Shown in pieces: positions 17,051-25,931 of a stretch of 64,000 nucleotides of DNA. How positions within the stretch are numbered: position 1 is the first letter of the stretch; each line of letters opens with the position of its first letter. The notes below the pieces were generated by a model. It was not told where the DNA came from and ran no database searches. It worked only from the letters and a program-made list of their open reading frames with translations. This DNA comes from CAIZGX01 sp046048875 (lineage in GTDB: Bacteria; Bacteroidota; Bacteroidia; Flavobacteriales_D; Sanyastnellaceae), in assembly GCA_046048875.1 (NCBI GenBank), contig JBJOFG010000008.1, positions 62,001-126,000 of the forward strand, read 5' to 3'. Made by a program: the position numbers and the translations under genes.

Positions 17051-19405
17051 GTGAGTCAAAGAGATTTTTTAAGTGAGTTGAACGACGCTCAGCGTGCAGC
17101 AGCTCGACACATTTCAGGTCCATTAATGGTGATTGCAGGAGCGGGTTCGGGAAAGACACGTGTCTTGACTTATCGCATTGCGCACATGATTCAGAACGGT
17201 GTTGATCCGTTTAGTATTCTGGCGCTAACCTTTACCAACAAGGCTGCTCGTGAAATGAAAGAGCGTATTGCGAAGTTAATGGGCGAAGACAACGCGCGAA
17301 ACATTTGGATGGGCACTTTCCACAGCGTCTTCGCGCGTATCCTTCGATCGGAAGCCGATCGAATTGGATATCCCAGAAACTTCAGCATCTACGACACAGC
17401 AGACAGCAAAGGATTAATCAAAGACATTTTGAAAGAAATGTCTTTAGACGATAAAATATACAAGCCAAGCATGGTGCAGCACCGCATCTCTTCTTGCAAA
17501 AACAATTTGATCGGTGCTGCAGATTATCCGGAACAAGTGGAGCTAGTCTCTGACGATCACGCTGCGAAACGCCCAATGATGGCCGAAGTGTTCCGGAAGT
17601 ATGACCAACGTTTGTTTCAGGCAGGAGCCATGGATTTCGATGACCTGTTGTTCAAGACAAACGTACTGTTCAGAGACCATGCAGATGTGCTTCACCGCTA
17701 CCAACACAAGTTTCAATTCATCATGGTAGATGAGTACCAAGACACCAACTTCTCGCAATACCTAATTGTGAAGCAATTGGCCGCAGTGAATGAAAACCTT
17801 TGTGTAGTAGGCGACGATGCGCAAAGCATCTATGCCTTCCGGGGAGCGAATATTCAGAACATTCTGAATTTTAGAAAAGACTATCCCGATTATTCGTTGT
17901 ACAAATTGGAACAGAATTACCGCTCGACAAAAGTGATAGTTGAAGCGGCGAATTCAATCATTGGGAACAATAAGAATCAGATTAAGAAGAACGTTTGGAC
18001 AGCCAACGACGAAGGGAATAAGATTCGTCTGCACCAGGCACCAACCGATAACGAAGAAGGGATGTTCGTGGCGAACACCATCTTCAAATTGCAAAAAGAA
18101 GACGGCGGAACGTATCACGATTTCGCTATTCTTTATCGCACCAACGCCCAGTCGCGTGCTATGGAGGAAGCCCTTCGAAAATTAAATATTCCATACAAGA
18201 TTTACGGCGGATTAAGCTTCTATCAGCGCAAAGAGATCAAAGATTTGTTGGCCTATTTCCGACTAACCGCTAACCACAAAGACGAAGAAGCGTTGAAGCG
18301 TGTGATTAATTATCCCGCGCGTGGAATTGGAAAAACGACACTGGAGAAACTTATCGTTGGTGCTTCAGAACGCGAGATCAGTATTTGGGAAATGATAGCC
18401 CGTTGTTTCGAAGTGGGCATTTCAGGAGCTGTTGCCAATAAGCTGAACGAGTTTGTAACCATGATTCAGAGCTTTGCAACAGAGTTGTTGACGAAGCCGG
18501 CTTATGATCTGGGAATGCACATTGCTGCGGCATCTGGATTGCTCGTTGAAGTGAATGCCGATCGCACGCCGGAAGGCGTTGCTCGCGTAGAGAACATTCA
18601 GGAATTGTTAGCAGGTTTGAAAGAGTTTTCAGAAAGAGAAACCGAAGACGGTTCTATGCCTTCGTTGTCTGATTTCTTAATAGATGTAGCTTTGTTAACC
18701 GATACGGAAAGCACGGATGTCGATGAAACTAAGAGTGTCTCTTTAATGACCATTCACTCAGCAAAGGGACTCGAGTTTCCGAACGTCTTTATCGTGGGAA
18801 TGGAAGAAAATCTCTTCCCTTCGCAGATGTCGTTGAACGCACGAGAAGACCTCGAAGAAGAGCGAAGACTGTTTTATGTAGCGCTGACACGTGCGGAAAA
18901 AAGAGCCATTCTTTCTTACGCGAATTCGCGCTTCAAATGGGGACAGTTCACTTATTGTGAGCCTTCACGCTTTATTGAAGAAATTGACGAGAAGTTTTTA
19001 GAAACGACTTCAGGAAAGAAAACGCCTCTGCAATCGAAGTCATTTGACTTTGGCGCGGAGCGTAGCAAGTTCAATGGGGGAATAAATAAACTTCCTTTGC
19101 AAGACAAGCCGAAGTCTTCTTTCCCACCGTCTTCACCGCCCCCTCCACCAACACCTCCGCAGATTGATACAAGCAAGTTGAAGAAGGTAGACATGAGCGC
19201 TCCTGTTTCGCTTCCTGCGGGTGATTGGGCTTTGCCGCACGAAATTCAAGTGGGCGTCGAAGTTCACCACGAGAAATTCGGAAAAGGAAAAGTTGTGAAA
19301 GTAGAAGGGGAAAGTCCGAATGAGAAAGCAACTGTTTTCTTCCCATCGGAAGGGCAGAAGCAGCTCTTGTTGAAATTCGCAAAACTCAAAATTGTAGGCG
19401 CTTAA
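17051..19405 (+). CDS. ATP-dependent DNA helicase, UvrD/PcrA type
   Basis: 3'-5' superfamily 1 helicase for nucleotide-excision and mismatch repair and for clearing RecA or replication blocks. The 784-residue chain has the Q-motif LNDAQRAA, Walker A AGAGSGKT at 29-36, DEYQDT at 227-232, the QNYRS motif near 295, the VSLMTIHSAKGLEF motif near 563, and VALTRAEKRA near 620. A proline-rich linker (PPSSPPPPPTPP, about 693-704) leads to a C-terminal Tudor-like PcrA domain (GVEVHHEKFGKGKV). The start is GTG, directly behind a promoter motif. The family is certain; whether the local name should be uvrD or pcrA is a convention. Confidence 0.95.
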   Translation: MSQRDFLSELNDAQRAAARHISGPLMVIAGAGSGKTRVLTYRIAHMIQNGVDPFSILALTFTNKAAREMKERIAKLMGEDNARNIWMGTFHSVFARILRSEADRIGYPRNFSIYDTADSKGLIKDILKEMSLDDKIYKPSMVQHRISSCKNNLIGAADYPEQVELVSDDHAAKRPMMAEVFRKYDQRLFQAGAMDFDDLLFKTNVLFRDHADVLHRYQHKFQFIMVDEYQDTNFSQYLIVKQLAAVNENLCVVGDDAQSIYAFRGANIQNILNFRKDYPDYSLYKLEQNYRSTKVIVEAANSIIGNNKNQIKKNVWTANDEGNKIRLHQAPTDNEEGMFVANTIFKLQKEDGGTYHDFAILYRTNAQSRAMEEALRKLNIPYKIYGGLSFYQRKEIKDLLAYFRLTANHKDEEALKRVINYPARGIGKTTLEKLIVGASEREISIWEMIARCFEVGISGAVANKLNEFVTMIQSFATELLTKPAYDLGMHIAAASGLLVEVNADRTPEGVARVENIQELLAGLKEFSERETEDGSMPSLSDFLIDVALLTDTESTDVDETKSVSLMTIHSAKGLEFPNVFIVGMEENLFPSQMSLNAREDLEEERRLFYVALTRAEKRAILSYANSRFKWGQFTYCEPSRFIEEIDEKFLETTSGKKTPLQSKSFDFGAERSKFNGGINKLPLQDKPKSSFPPSSPPPPPTPPQIDTSKLKKVDMSAPVSLPAGDWALPHEIQVGVEVHHEKFGKGKVVKVEGESPNEKATVFFPSEGQKQLLLKFAKLKIVGA

Positions 19406-19413
19406 TTGTGCCG

Positions 19414-19421
19414 TATATTTG
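19414..19421 (+). promoter_or_regulatory. Probable -7 element for the DUF4290 gene
   Basis: TATATTTG fits TAnnTTTG and lies 22 nt before the ATG at 19444, in the short gap after the helicase gene. This would give an ordinary short leader. Confidence 0.55.
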
Positions 19422-19443
19422 TTAGACCTCATTTAATTTATTT

Positions 19444-20124
19444 ATGAATCCCCACCGCTTTCAAAAGCCAGATGTTGTTGTGCCGTTAGAGATGAACAGT
19501 GCACGTCCTGAAATTACCTTACCCGAATACGGAAGAAATATTCAGAAGATGGTGCAGTATGCTCTAACACTTGAAGACCGCGATGAACGCGCACGCTGTT
19601 GCAAGGCTATTATCTCAGTAATGGGTCAGTTGTTCCCGTATTTGCGCGACATGGAAGATTTCAATCACAAACTATGGGATCACTTGCACATTATGAGCGG
19701 ATTTCAACTGGATGTTGATTCACCCTATCCAAAGCCAGAGCCTTCGCAGTTCGCAGTAAAACCAGAGCGTATCAACTATCCGCAAGGACCTGTAAAGTTT
19801 GGTCACTACGGAAGATATGTAGAGAAGATGATTGATAAGTGTGTAGGTATGGAAGACGGTGAAGAGAAGATGAATTTCACTCGTTCCATTGCGACATTGA
19901 TGAAGCAGAACGCATTGAATTGGAATCGCGCTACAATTACCGATGATGTTATTTTGGAAGATTTAAAGTATTTAAGCAGCGGGAAATTATCAGTAGAAAA
20001 CATTCAGGAAATTCACGCAGTGAAAACCATCCAAGGATCGAAGTACAACGACTTTGTTGAAGACAGTTACCGCAACAACAAGAAGCGTAACAACAAGAAA
20101 AAGAAGTTCAAAAAGAAGTATTAA
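19444..20124 (+). CDS. DUF4290 domain protein
   Basis: A 226-residue cytoplasmic protein of a Bacteroidota-specific family. Residues 20-180 form the DUF4290 domain, recognisable by LPEYGRNIQKMV, the ERARCCKAII stretch, and FNHKLWDHLHIMSGF. It has no signal peptide or membrane helix. The C-terminus (about 205-226) is a highly basic tail of Lys, Asn and Arg (KKRNNKKKKFKKK) that would suit nucleic-acid or ribosome contact, which is inference only. It is followed 13 nt later by a HupE-like membrane gene. The function of the family is unknown to me. Confidence 0.85.
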   Translation: MNPHRFQKPDVVVPLEMNSARPEITLPEYGRNIQKMVQYALTLEDRDERARCCKAIISVMGQLFPYLRDMEDFNHKLWDHLHIMSGFQLDVDSPYPKPEPSQFAVKPERINYPQGPVKFGHYGRYVEKMIDKCVGMEDGEEKMNFTRSIATLMKQNALNWNRATITDDVILEDLKYLSSGKLSVENIQEIHAVKTIQGSKYNDFVEDSYRNNKKRNNKKKKFKKKY

Positions 20125-20137
20125 GCGGTTTATAAGC

Positions 20138-20710
20138 ATGACACTTTTCGAAGATATACAGCATGGTGTTTTTCATATCTTGAATTGGGGAGCTTTAGAT
20201 CATGTCTTGTTTTTGTGGGTGCTAGCGATTGGGCTTACGTTTAACGACCGAAGAATGTTGTTGTGGTCCATCACCGGATTTACCTTGGGTCACGCTTTTG
20301 CAGCCGTTGCTGTTATTTTCGGACTCCCTATGTTATCGTTGAAGTGGGTGGAGTTCGCAATTCCAGTGACAATTTTCATTCGCGGAGTTCAACGGCTAAT
20401 CTCACCAACTGAAACATCAACTCTTCCCTGGAAGACAGTTCTTGTTATTTCACTCTTCGGATACATTCACGGTTCAGCAATTTCAACAGAATTGAAAATG
20501 ACATTGATGAAGGAGGATAGCTTGGTTGGAAAACTTGTTGGTTTTAACATAGGCGTGGAACTTGGACAATTACTGTGTATCTCGGGAATTCTTCTCCTCT
20601 CGGTTGCCCTGAACAGACTTTTGCGCATTCATGCGAACATGGTTACTCGAATTTTGTTAGTACCTGTGATTCTTTACGCTGTTTTCTTGTCCTACATTAA
20701 CTTTCCTTAA
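20138..20710 (+). CDS. HupE/UreJ-like membrane protein
   Basis: A 190-residue polytopic inner-membrane protein, about five or six helices. The opening HILNWGALDHVLFL and the motif GFTLGHA are typical of the HupE/UreJ-2 family, some members of which move nickel or cobalt for metalloenzymes. No hydrogenase or urease gene is nearby, so the substrate here is open. I chose the ATG at 20138; an upstream in-frame ATG at 20054 would overlap the DUF4290 gene by 71 nt and add a basic non-family extension. Confidence 0.78.
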   Translation: MTLFEDIQHGVFHILNWGALDHVLFLWVLAIGLTFNDRRMLLWSITGFTLGHAFAAVAVIFGLPMLSLKWVEFAIPVTIFIRGVQRLISPTETSTLPWKTVLVISLFGYIHGSAISTELKMTLMKEDSLVGKLVGFNIGVELGQLLCISGILLLSVALNRLLRIHANMVTRILLVPVILYAVFLSYINFP

Positions 20711-20723
20711 AATTAAAAGCAAG

Positions 20724-20731
20724 TAACTTTG
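20724..20731 (+). promoter_or_regulatory. TAnnTTTG match overlapping the annotated yidD start
   Basis: TAACTTTG fits the -7 consensus but overlaps the TTG used here as the yidD start (20729). If it is a real promoter, yidD translation must begin further in, for example at the TTG at 20759 (MPIRFYQGF). Confidence 0.35.
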
Positions 20732-20977
20732 TCGAGATTCTTTAAATGGCTTTTCATTTTGCCGATTCGGTTTTATCAAGGGTTCATTTCTCCTTGGTTA
20801 GGCTCGAATTGCAGATATCAACCGACGTGCAGTGCATATGCGGTGCAGGCCATAGAAGAGTGGGGTGTAATGAAAGGAATTTATTTAGGTGGAAAACGAA
20901 TATTGAGTTGTCATCCATGGGGGAAAAGTGGTTTTGATCCGGTACCGAAAAAATCGGATTTGAATAAGAACAATTAA
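20729..20977 (+). CDS. yidD: Membrane protein insertion efficiency factor YidD
   Basis: Small amphipathic protein that aids YidC-dependent membrane insertion. In 82 residues it has the family core RFYQGFISPWLGSNCRYQPTCSAYAVQAIEEWG, which I give in pieces: IRFYQGFISP, NCRYQPTCSAY (two conserved Cys), and the end LSCHPWGKSGFDPVP. The start is uncertain: the TTG at 20729 is used, but a TTG at 20759 would give about 72 residues, also within the family range. It sits between the HupE-like gene and a small lipoprotein gene; rnpA and rpmH, its usual partners in many bacteria, are not here. Confidence 0.93.
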   Translation: MSRFFKWLFILPIRFYQGFISPWLGSNCRYQPTCSAYAVQAIEEWGVMKGIYLGGKRILSCHPWGKSGFDPVPKKSDLNKNN

Positions 20978-20991
20978 AAAAAAATAATAAT

Positions 20992-21429
20992 ATGAAAAAG
21001 TTAGGTGTAGTTCTAGGAGTGATGTTGGCGGTGAGTTTGGTGGCGTGTTTCGATTCTGAAACAGAAATCTTAAAGCAAGCGCGCACAACACAACAAGGTG
21101 TTCTTTCGAAACAAAATGCTTTGGTGGCAGACTTGGATAAAGAAATTGCAGCGGCGGAAAAGGAGATTTCAGCACTCACGCAAAATCCTTTAGACAGTGC
21201 TGGGATTATTCGTGTTAATGAATTGTCTGAGCGTGTTTCGATGATTAATACGTTGAAAGATGAGGTAGTAAACTACAAGTTGAATTTGAAGGAAATTCCA
21301 GAAGGAGCTGCTATTAAAGATGATGCTTTTTTCAAGGATAAGAAGGACGAAGAAGTTTTGAAAATGGCTAAAGAGCAAGATTCATTGTTCAATATTTTGA
21401 AATCTCAAGTTGAATCTGAATTGTTATAA
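20992..21429 (+). CDS. Small coiled-coil lipoprotein
   Basis: A 145-residue protein I do not recognise. The N-terminus MKKLGVVLGVMLAVSLVAC is a lipoprotein signal with the lipid-anchored Cys19. The rest is very rich in Glu, Lys, Leu and Gln with heptad-like spacing (about 30-70 and 75-140), which predicts helices or coiled coil. It starts 14 nt after yidD and its stop overlaps the hemB ATG by 1 nt, so it probably belongs to the yidD-hemB transcript. The role is unknown. Confidence 0.75.
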   Translation: MKKLGVVLGVMLAVSLVACFDSETEILKQARTTQQGVLSKQNALVADLDKEIAAAEKEISALTQNPLDSAGIIRVNELSERVSMINTLKDEVVNYKLNLKEIPEGAAIKDDAFFKDKKDEEVLKMAKEQDSLFNILKSQVESELL

Positions 21430-22406
21430 TGCGCATTCGTCCGAGAAGAAATAGAGCCAACGTATCCATTCGTGGAATGGTGCGCGAGACAAGATTGTCA
21501 CTGGAGCAATTGGTTTATCCGTTGTTTTTGTTGGAAGACAAAAATGCAGTTCAACCGATTTCAAGCATGCCGGGTATTTCTAGATTCGGTCTAGAAAAAT
21601 TAATGGTTGAAATTGATGAGTGCATGAATGCAGGAGTGACGAACTTCATATTATTTCCAGCTGTTGAAGAGAGTCATAAGGACAAGTATGCAACGTTTTC
21701 ATTGGATGCTTCAAACTTTTATTTAACTGCCGTTCGAGAATTGAAGAAGCGCTTTCCTGAAGCTGTATTCATTTCCGACGTGGCTATGGATCCATACAGT
21801 TCAGACGGTCACGACGGTTTGGTCATTGATGGACAAATCGTGAACGACGAAACTTTGCCGATTCTTTCGGCAATGGCAGTGGCGCAGGCCGAAGCGGGTT
21901 TCGATATCATAGGTCCGAGCGACATGATGGATGGACGTGTAGGTGAGATTCGTGATGCTTTGGATGAACAAGGTTTTGTGAATGTGGGCATTATGTCTTA
22001 CACTGCAAAATACGCTAGTGCTTTTTACGGCCCATTTCGAGAAGCTCTAGACAGCGCACCGAAGAGCGGCGACAAGAAGACGTATCAAATGGATTATGCG
22101 AATCGAAAAGAGGCTTTGCGCGAAGCAGAGTTGGATGAAGAAGAAGGAGCAGATTATTTGATGGTGAAACCGGCGTTGTGTTATTTAGATGTGATTCGTG
22201 ATTTGAGTAATTATTCGTCTCTACCCATAGCAGCGTACAACGTAAGTGGTGAATACGCCATGTTGAAAGCCGCAGCGGAAAGAGGCTGGATAGATTACAA
22301 CAAGGCCATGCCTGAAATGCTCACGAGCATTGCACGATCTGGAGCAAATGTTATTCTAACTTATTTCGCCAAAGAGTATGCTCAGAAATTTCATTCTAAG
22401 TTTTAG
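21429..22406 (+). CDS. hemB: Delta-aminolevulinic acid dehydratase (porphobilinogen synthase)
   Basis: Condenses two 5-aminolevulinate molecules to porphobilinogen in haem synthesis. A 325-residue TIM barrel with Schiff-base lysines Lys194 (SYTAKYAS) and Lys247 (MVKPALCYLD). The metal site at 117-130 reads DVAMDPYSSDGHDG, with Asp where zinc-dependent enzymes carry Cys, so this is probably the magnesium-type enzyme. Translation is coupled to the upstream lipoprotein (TAATG) and the 3' end overlaps the next gene by 29 nt. Confidence 0.97.
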   Translation: MRIRPRRNRANVSIRGMVRETRLSLEQLVYPLFLLEDKNAVQPISSMPGISRFGLEKLMVEIDECMNAGVTNFILFPAVEESHKDKYATFSLDASNFYLTAVRELKKRFPEAVFISDVAMDPYSSDGHDGLVIDGQIVNDETLPILSAMAVAQAEAGFDIIGPSDMMDGRVGEIRDALDEQGFVNVGIMSYTAKYASAFYGPFREALDSAPKSGDKKTYQMDYANRKEALREAELDEEEGADYLMVKPALCYLDVIRDLSNYSSLPIAAYNVSGEYAMLKAAAERGWIDYNKAMPEMLTSIARSGANVILTYFAKEYAQKFHSKF

Positions 22407-23679
22407 TCTTTTTTTGAGCTTGTGCGCTCTTGCACAGAGCGATTATAAGAATGTTGAACTTGTCTCTCGGAAGGGAAGGTTTTCTTCGTTCGACCCTTGC
22501 GAGCCGAGCATAGCCATTGATCCATCTAATCCGAAGCGTATGGTTGCTGGTTCAATTTTGAACAATGTATACAAAAGCTCTGATGGCGGATTAACGTGGG
22601 ATCACGACGTGATGAAATCATCGCACGGTGTGTATGGTGACCCAACCATTGTTGCTTCGCCAAAAGGAGATTTCTATTTTCTTCATTTGGGTGATCCCGA
22701 TAACAGGGGATGGAGCAGCTCACGCATACTCGAATCAATTGTTATTCAGCAATTGAAAGAAAAGAAGTTTTCATGTAAGAAAAATTGTTGGGCAGATGGA
22801 ATAGCCATAGGAACGAATGCGCCGAAAGATCAAGACAAGCAATGGGCCACAACGTCGAAAGATGGAAGTGAGATTTATGTGACTTGGACCGAGTTCGATC
22901 AATATGAAAGTACAGCACCGAATGATCATTCGAGAATTCTTTTTTCGAAAGGAAAGAAAGGTGAAGCGTCGTTTTCAAATCCGATTACTCTTAGTGATGT
23001 TGTAGGTGGTTGTTTAGACGATGATAACACTGTTGAGGGTGCTGTTCCAGCTGCTGGATTGAACAATGAAGTTTATGTTGCTTGGGCACATCAAGAGAAT
23101 ATATACTTCAATAAGTCCTTGGATGGTGGCAAAACATGGATGCCAAAGTCAAAAGTGGTAATGAGCATTCCAGGCGGTTGGAATCAAGAAATTCCTGGAG
23201 TGTACCGAGCGAACGGAATGCCAATTCTTTTGAGTGATTTAAGCAGTGGCCCGAACAGAGGAACACTCTATTTATGTTGGAGCGATGAGCGCAATGGTGA
23301 TGTAGATGTTTTTGTTTCTTCCTCGAAGGACGGCGGAGATCATTGGACCGAAGCTGTGCGTGTGAACAACGACGATACACACACGCAGCAGTTTTTTCCT
23401 TGGATGACCGTTGATGTGGTTACTGGAAATTTGTACGCGGTTTTTTACGACAGAAGAAACCATTCCGACTTCAATACCGATGTGTATCTTGCGTCTTCAG
23501 TAGACGGCGGGAAAACTTGGACGAACGAGCGCATTAGCGAAAAACCGTTTGAAACCAATGCAGCTGTTTTCCTAGGAGATTACAACAACATTTCTGCTGT
23601 GAATGGAGTTGTTCGTCCCATCTGGACACGCATTGATAACTATCGCACTTCGGTGTGGATAGCAATCATTCAGAAGTAA
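22378..23679 (+). CDS. Exported BNR-repeat (sialidase-fold) protein
   Basis: A 433-residue exported beta-propeller protein. The signal peptide is MLRNFILSFSLFLSLCALA-Q. At least four Asp-box (BNR) repeats are visible: KSSDGGLTW, KSLDGGKTW, SSKDGGDHW and SSVDGGKTW. A late FYDRRNHSDFNTDVYLA segment and DERNGDVDV are typical of this group. The Arg triad and other catalytic residues of true sialidases cannot be confirmed by eye, so 'sialidase' is only a fold statement. The ATG lies inside the end of hemB (29-nt overlap, another frame), which gives the correct signal peptide and makes co-translation likely. No T9SS sorting domain is seen. Confidence 0.82.
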   Translation: MLRNFILSFSLFLSLCALAQSDYKNVELVSRKGRFSSFDPCEPSIAIDPSNPKRMVAGSILNNVYKSSDGGLTWDHDVMKSSHGVYGDPTIVASPKGDFYFLHLGDPDNRGWSSSRILESIVIQQLKEKKFSCKKNCWADGIAIGTNAPKDQDKQWATTSKDGSEIYVTWTEFDQYESTAPNDHSRILFSKGKKGEASFSNPITLSDVVGGCLDDDNTVEGAVPAAGLNNEVYVAWAHQENIYFNKSLDGGKTWMPKSKVVMSIPGGWNQEIPGVYRANGMPILLSDLSSGPNRGTLYLCWSDERNGDVDVFVSSSKDGGDHWTEAVRVNNDDTHTQQFFPWMTVDVVTGNLYAVFYDRRNHSDFNTDVYLASSVDGGKTWTNERISEKPFETNAAVFLGDYNNISAVNGVVRPIWTRIDNYRTSVWIAIIQK

Positions 23680-23687
23680 AAGTCAAT

Positions 23688-25109
23688 TTAGAATTCGGCG
23701 TTCTTCGGTGTGCGTGGAAAAGGAATAACGTCGCGAATGTTGGTCATTCCTGTAACGTACATCACTAATCTTTCGAAGCCCAATCCGAAACCTGCGTGTT
23801 GACACGTTCCGAATTTGCGGGTTTCCAAATACCACCACATGCTTTCTTCCGGAATGTTGAATTGCTTGCACTTTTCAAGAAGCACGTCGTAGCGTTCTTC
23901 ACGCTGACTTCCACCAATAATTTCACCGATGCCAGGAACAAGAATGTCCATAGCGGCTACTGTTTTTTGGTCTTCGTTCAAACGCATGTAAAATGCCTTA
24001 ATCGCAGCCGGGTAGTTGGTTAGAATGACAGGCTTTTGGAAATGCTTTTCAACCAGATATCTTTCGTGTTCACTTTGAAGATCAATTCCCCACTCAACAG
24101 GGTATTTGAATTTCTTCTTTTTGTAGTGATTTGAATTCAACAAGATGTCAATGGCTTCTGTATAAGTGATTCGTTCGAACGTGTTGTTCGCAACGAATTC
24201 AAGACGCTCAATCAAAGGAGCGGCTTGGCGCTCTTCGGTTGGTTTTTGTTTGTCTTCAGTGGCTTCGCGTTCTTGAAGGAAAAGCAAATCTTCTTTGCCG
24301 TTTTCCAAAACATAGCGAATGCAATATTTCAAGAAGTCTTCGGCTAAATCAGCGTTTGCTGCTAAATCGTTGAAGGCAACTTCCGGCTCAATCATCCAGA
24401 ACTCTGCGAGGTGTCTGCTGGTGTTACTGTTCTCTGCACGAAAGGTCGGTCCGAAGGTGTATACTTTTCCAAGTGCAAGTGCAGCCAATTCAGCTTCAAG
24501 CTGTCCGCTTACCGTAAGGTGCGTGTGCTTTCCGAAGAAGTCTTCTCCGAAGTCTATGGTTCCGTCTTCTTTGCGAGGAGGATTTTCTAAATCGAAATTC
24601 GAAACGGTAAACATTTCTCCTGCACCTTCCGCATCGCTACCAGTGATGATTGGAGCATGAATGTTTACGAATCCGTTTTGATTGAAATAATTATGAATGG
24701 CGAAAGACAATTGATGACGAAGTCTAAATACTGCGCTGAACGTAGATGTTCTGAAACGAAGGTGCGCCTTTTCACGAAGGAATTCCAATGAATGTTTTTT
24801 CATTTGAATGGGGAATTCGTTCGGATTGCTTTCACCAAGAATTTCAACTTTAGATGCTGTAAGTTCTATCGCTTGTCCTTTTCCTAAACTTTCAGTAAGG
24901 GTTCCATGAACGCTAATGCAAGAGCCCGTATGAATACGCTTGCTGTCTTCTTCTGAAAGAGAATCTGAATTTACAACAACTTGTAAATTAGAAATGCAGG
25001 AACCGTCGTTCAGAGCAATGAATTGCTCGTTGCGAAATGTTCGCACCCAACCGTTCAATTGAAGGGTAGTTCCTATGGGGAGAGAAGAAAGTATTTCTTT
25101 GATGTTCAT
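23688..25109 (-). CDS. asnS: Asparaginyl-tRNA synthetase
   Basis: Class IIb aminoacyl-tRNA synthetase charging tRNA-Asn. The 473-residue protein has an N-terminal OB-fold anticodon-binding domain (TLQLNGWVRTFRN), motif 2 as FRAENSNTSRHLAEFWMIE, and motif 3 as GFGLGFERLVMYV near the C-terminus. The internal segment between motifs 1 and 2 has the AsnRS-type insertion. I use the ATG at 25109 (MNIKEILSSL); the longer reading from 25172 would add 21 residues without family similarity and overlap the upstream ABC gene. The gene follows the ABC ATPase gene by 37 nt on the same strand. Confidence 0.96.
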   Translation of the reverse strand: MNIKEILSSLPIGTTLQLNGWVRTFRNEQFIALNDGSCISNLQVVVNSDSLSEEDSKRIHTGSCISVHGTLTESLGKGQAIELTASKVEILGESNPNEFPIQMKKHSLEFLREKAHLRFRTSTFSAVFRLRHQLSFAIHNYFNQNGFVNIHAPIITGSDAEGAGEMFTVSNFDLENPPRKEDGTIDFGEDFFGKHTHLTVSGQLEAELAALALGKVYTFGPTFRAENSNTSRHLAEFWMIEPEVAFNDLAANADLAEDFLKYCIRYVLENGKEDLLFLQEREATEDKQKPTEERQAAPLIERLEFVANNTFERITYTEAIDILLNSNHYKKKKFKYPVEWGIDLQSEHERYLVEKHFQKPVILTNYPAAIKAFYMRLNEDQKTVAAMDILVPGIGEIIGGSQREERYDVLLEKCKQFNIPEESMWWYLETRKFGTCQHAGFGLGFERLVMYVTGMTNIRDVIPFPRTPKNAEF

Positions 25110-25146
25110 GGTGAAAAAATGAGTGGCAAATATAAGCCACGAGAGG

Positions 25147-25833
25147 TTATACTTGGGCTTGGTCGCTTTCAACTATTCCGTCGCGCATGCGAACCACTCG
25201 TTTAGCTCGAAGGGCAATTTCTTCTTCGTGAGTGACCAAGACGATGGTGTTTCCTGCTTGATGTATGATATCGAAGAGCTGCATAATCTCTTCGCTGGTT
25301 TTGGTGTCGAGGTTTCCCGTGGGTTCGTCGGCAAGAATTATTGAAGGGTTATTCACAAGGGCTCTTGCAACGGCAACGCGCTGACGCTGCCCGCCGGAAA
25401 GCTCATTAGGTTTGTGTGTCACTCGATTTCCAAGGCCGACTTGTTCAAGAACTTCTTTTGCCTTTTTCAATCGGGCTGCTTCCGGAATACCTGCATAGAC
25501 GAGTGGCAAAGCCACATTTTGAAGTGCGGTCAATCGAGGTAGCAAATTGAAGGTTTGAAAAACGAACCCAATTTCTTTGTTTCGAATGGCTGCTAGTTCG
25601 CTGTCTGAAAGTTGGGCTACATTCGGTCCATTAAGAAAATACTCTCCGGAAGTGGGAGTGTCTAAACACCCTATAATATTCATTAGAGTGGATTTCCCTG
25701 AACCCGATGGTCCCATTAAAGCTACGTATTCATTCTTTTGAATGGTTAGATTGATGCCGTTTAAAGCGCGCACTGTTTCTTCGCCAATGGTGTAGAATCG
25801 GGTGAGGTTTTCAATTCGAATGACTTCGTGCAT
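25147..25833 (-). CDS. ABC transporter ATP-binding protein, MacB/LolD type
   Basis: A 228-residue ATPase of the LolD/MacB/FtsE subgroup, which drives mechanotransmission or lipoprotein release rather than classical import. Walker A GPSGSGKST is at 41-49, the Q-loop FQTFNLLPRLTA near 93, signature LSGGQRQRVAVARAL near 144, Walker B ILADEPTGNLD near 166, and the His switch VTHEEEI near 205. No permease gene is adjacent, so its partner is unknown. It is divergent from the first choice-of-anchor-L gene. Confidence 0.93.
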   Translation of the reverse strand: MHEVIRIENLTRFYTIGEETVRALNGINLTIQKNEYVALMGPSGSGKSTLMNIIGCLDTPTSGEYFLNGPNVAQLSDSELAAIRNKEIGFVFQTFNLLPRLTALQNVALPLVYAGIPEAARLKKAKEVLEQVGLGNRVTHKPNELSGGQRQRVAVARALVNNPSIILADEPTGNLDTKTSEEIMQLFDIIHQAGNTIVLVTHEEEIALRAKRVVRMRDGIVESDQAQV

Positions 25834-25857
25834 GGGACAAAACTAACTCGGATTTGC

Positions 25858-25865
25858 TATATTTG
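25858..25865 (+). promoter_or_regulatory. Possible -7 element upstream of the first anchor-L gene
   Basis: TATATTTG fits TAnnTTTG and lies 66 nt before the ATG at 25932. No clear -33 element is visible, so the call is tentative. Confidence 0.4.
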
Positions 25866-25931
25866 AAGAATAATCCTAATGAGGCAACTATAGTTGAAAC
25901 TATTTTGTCACATTGGAAGAACTTTATCCGA

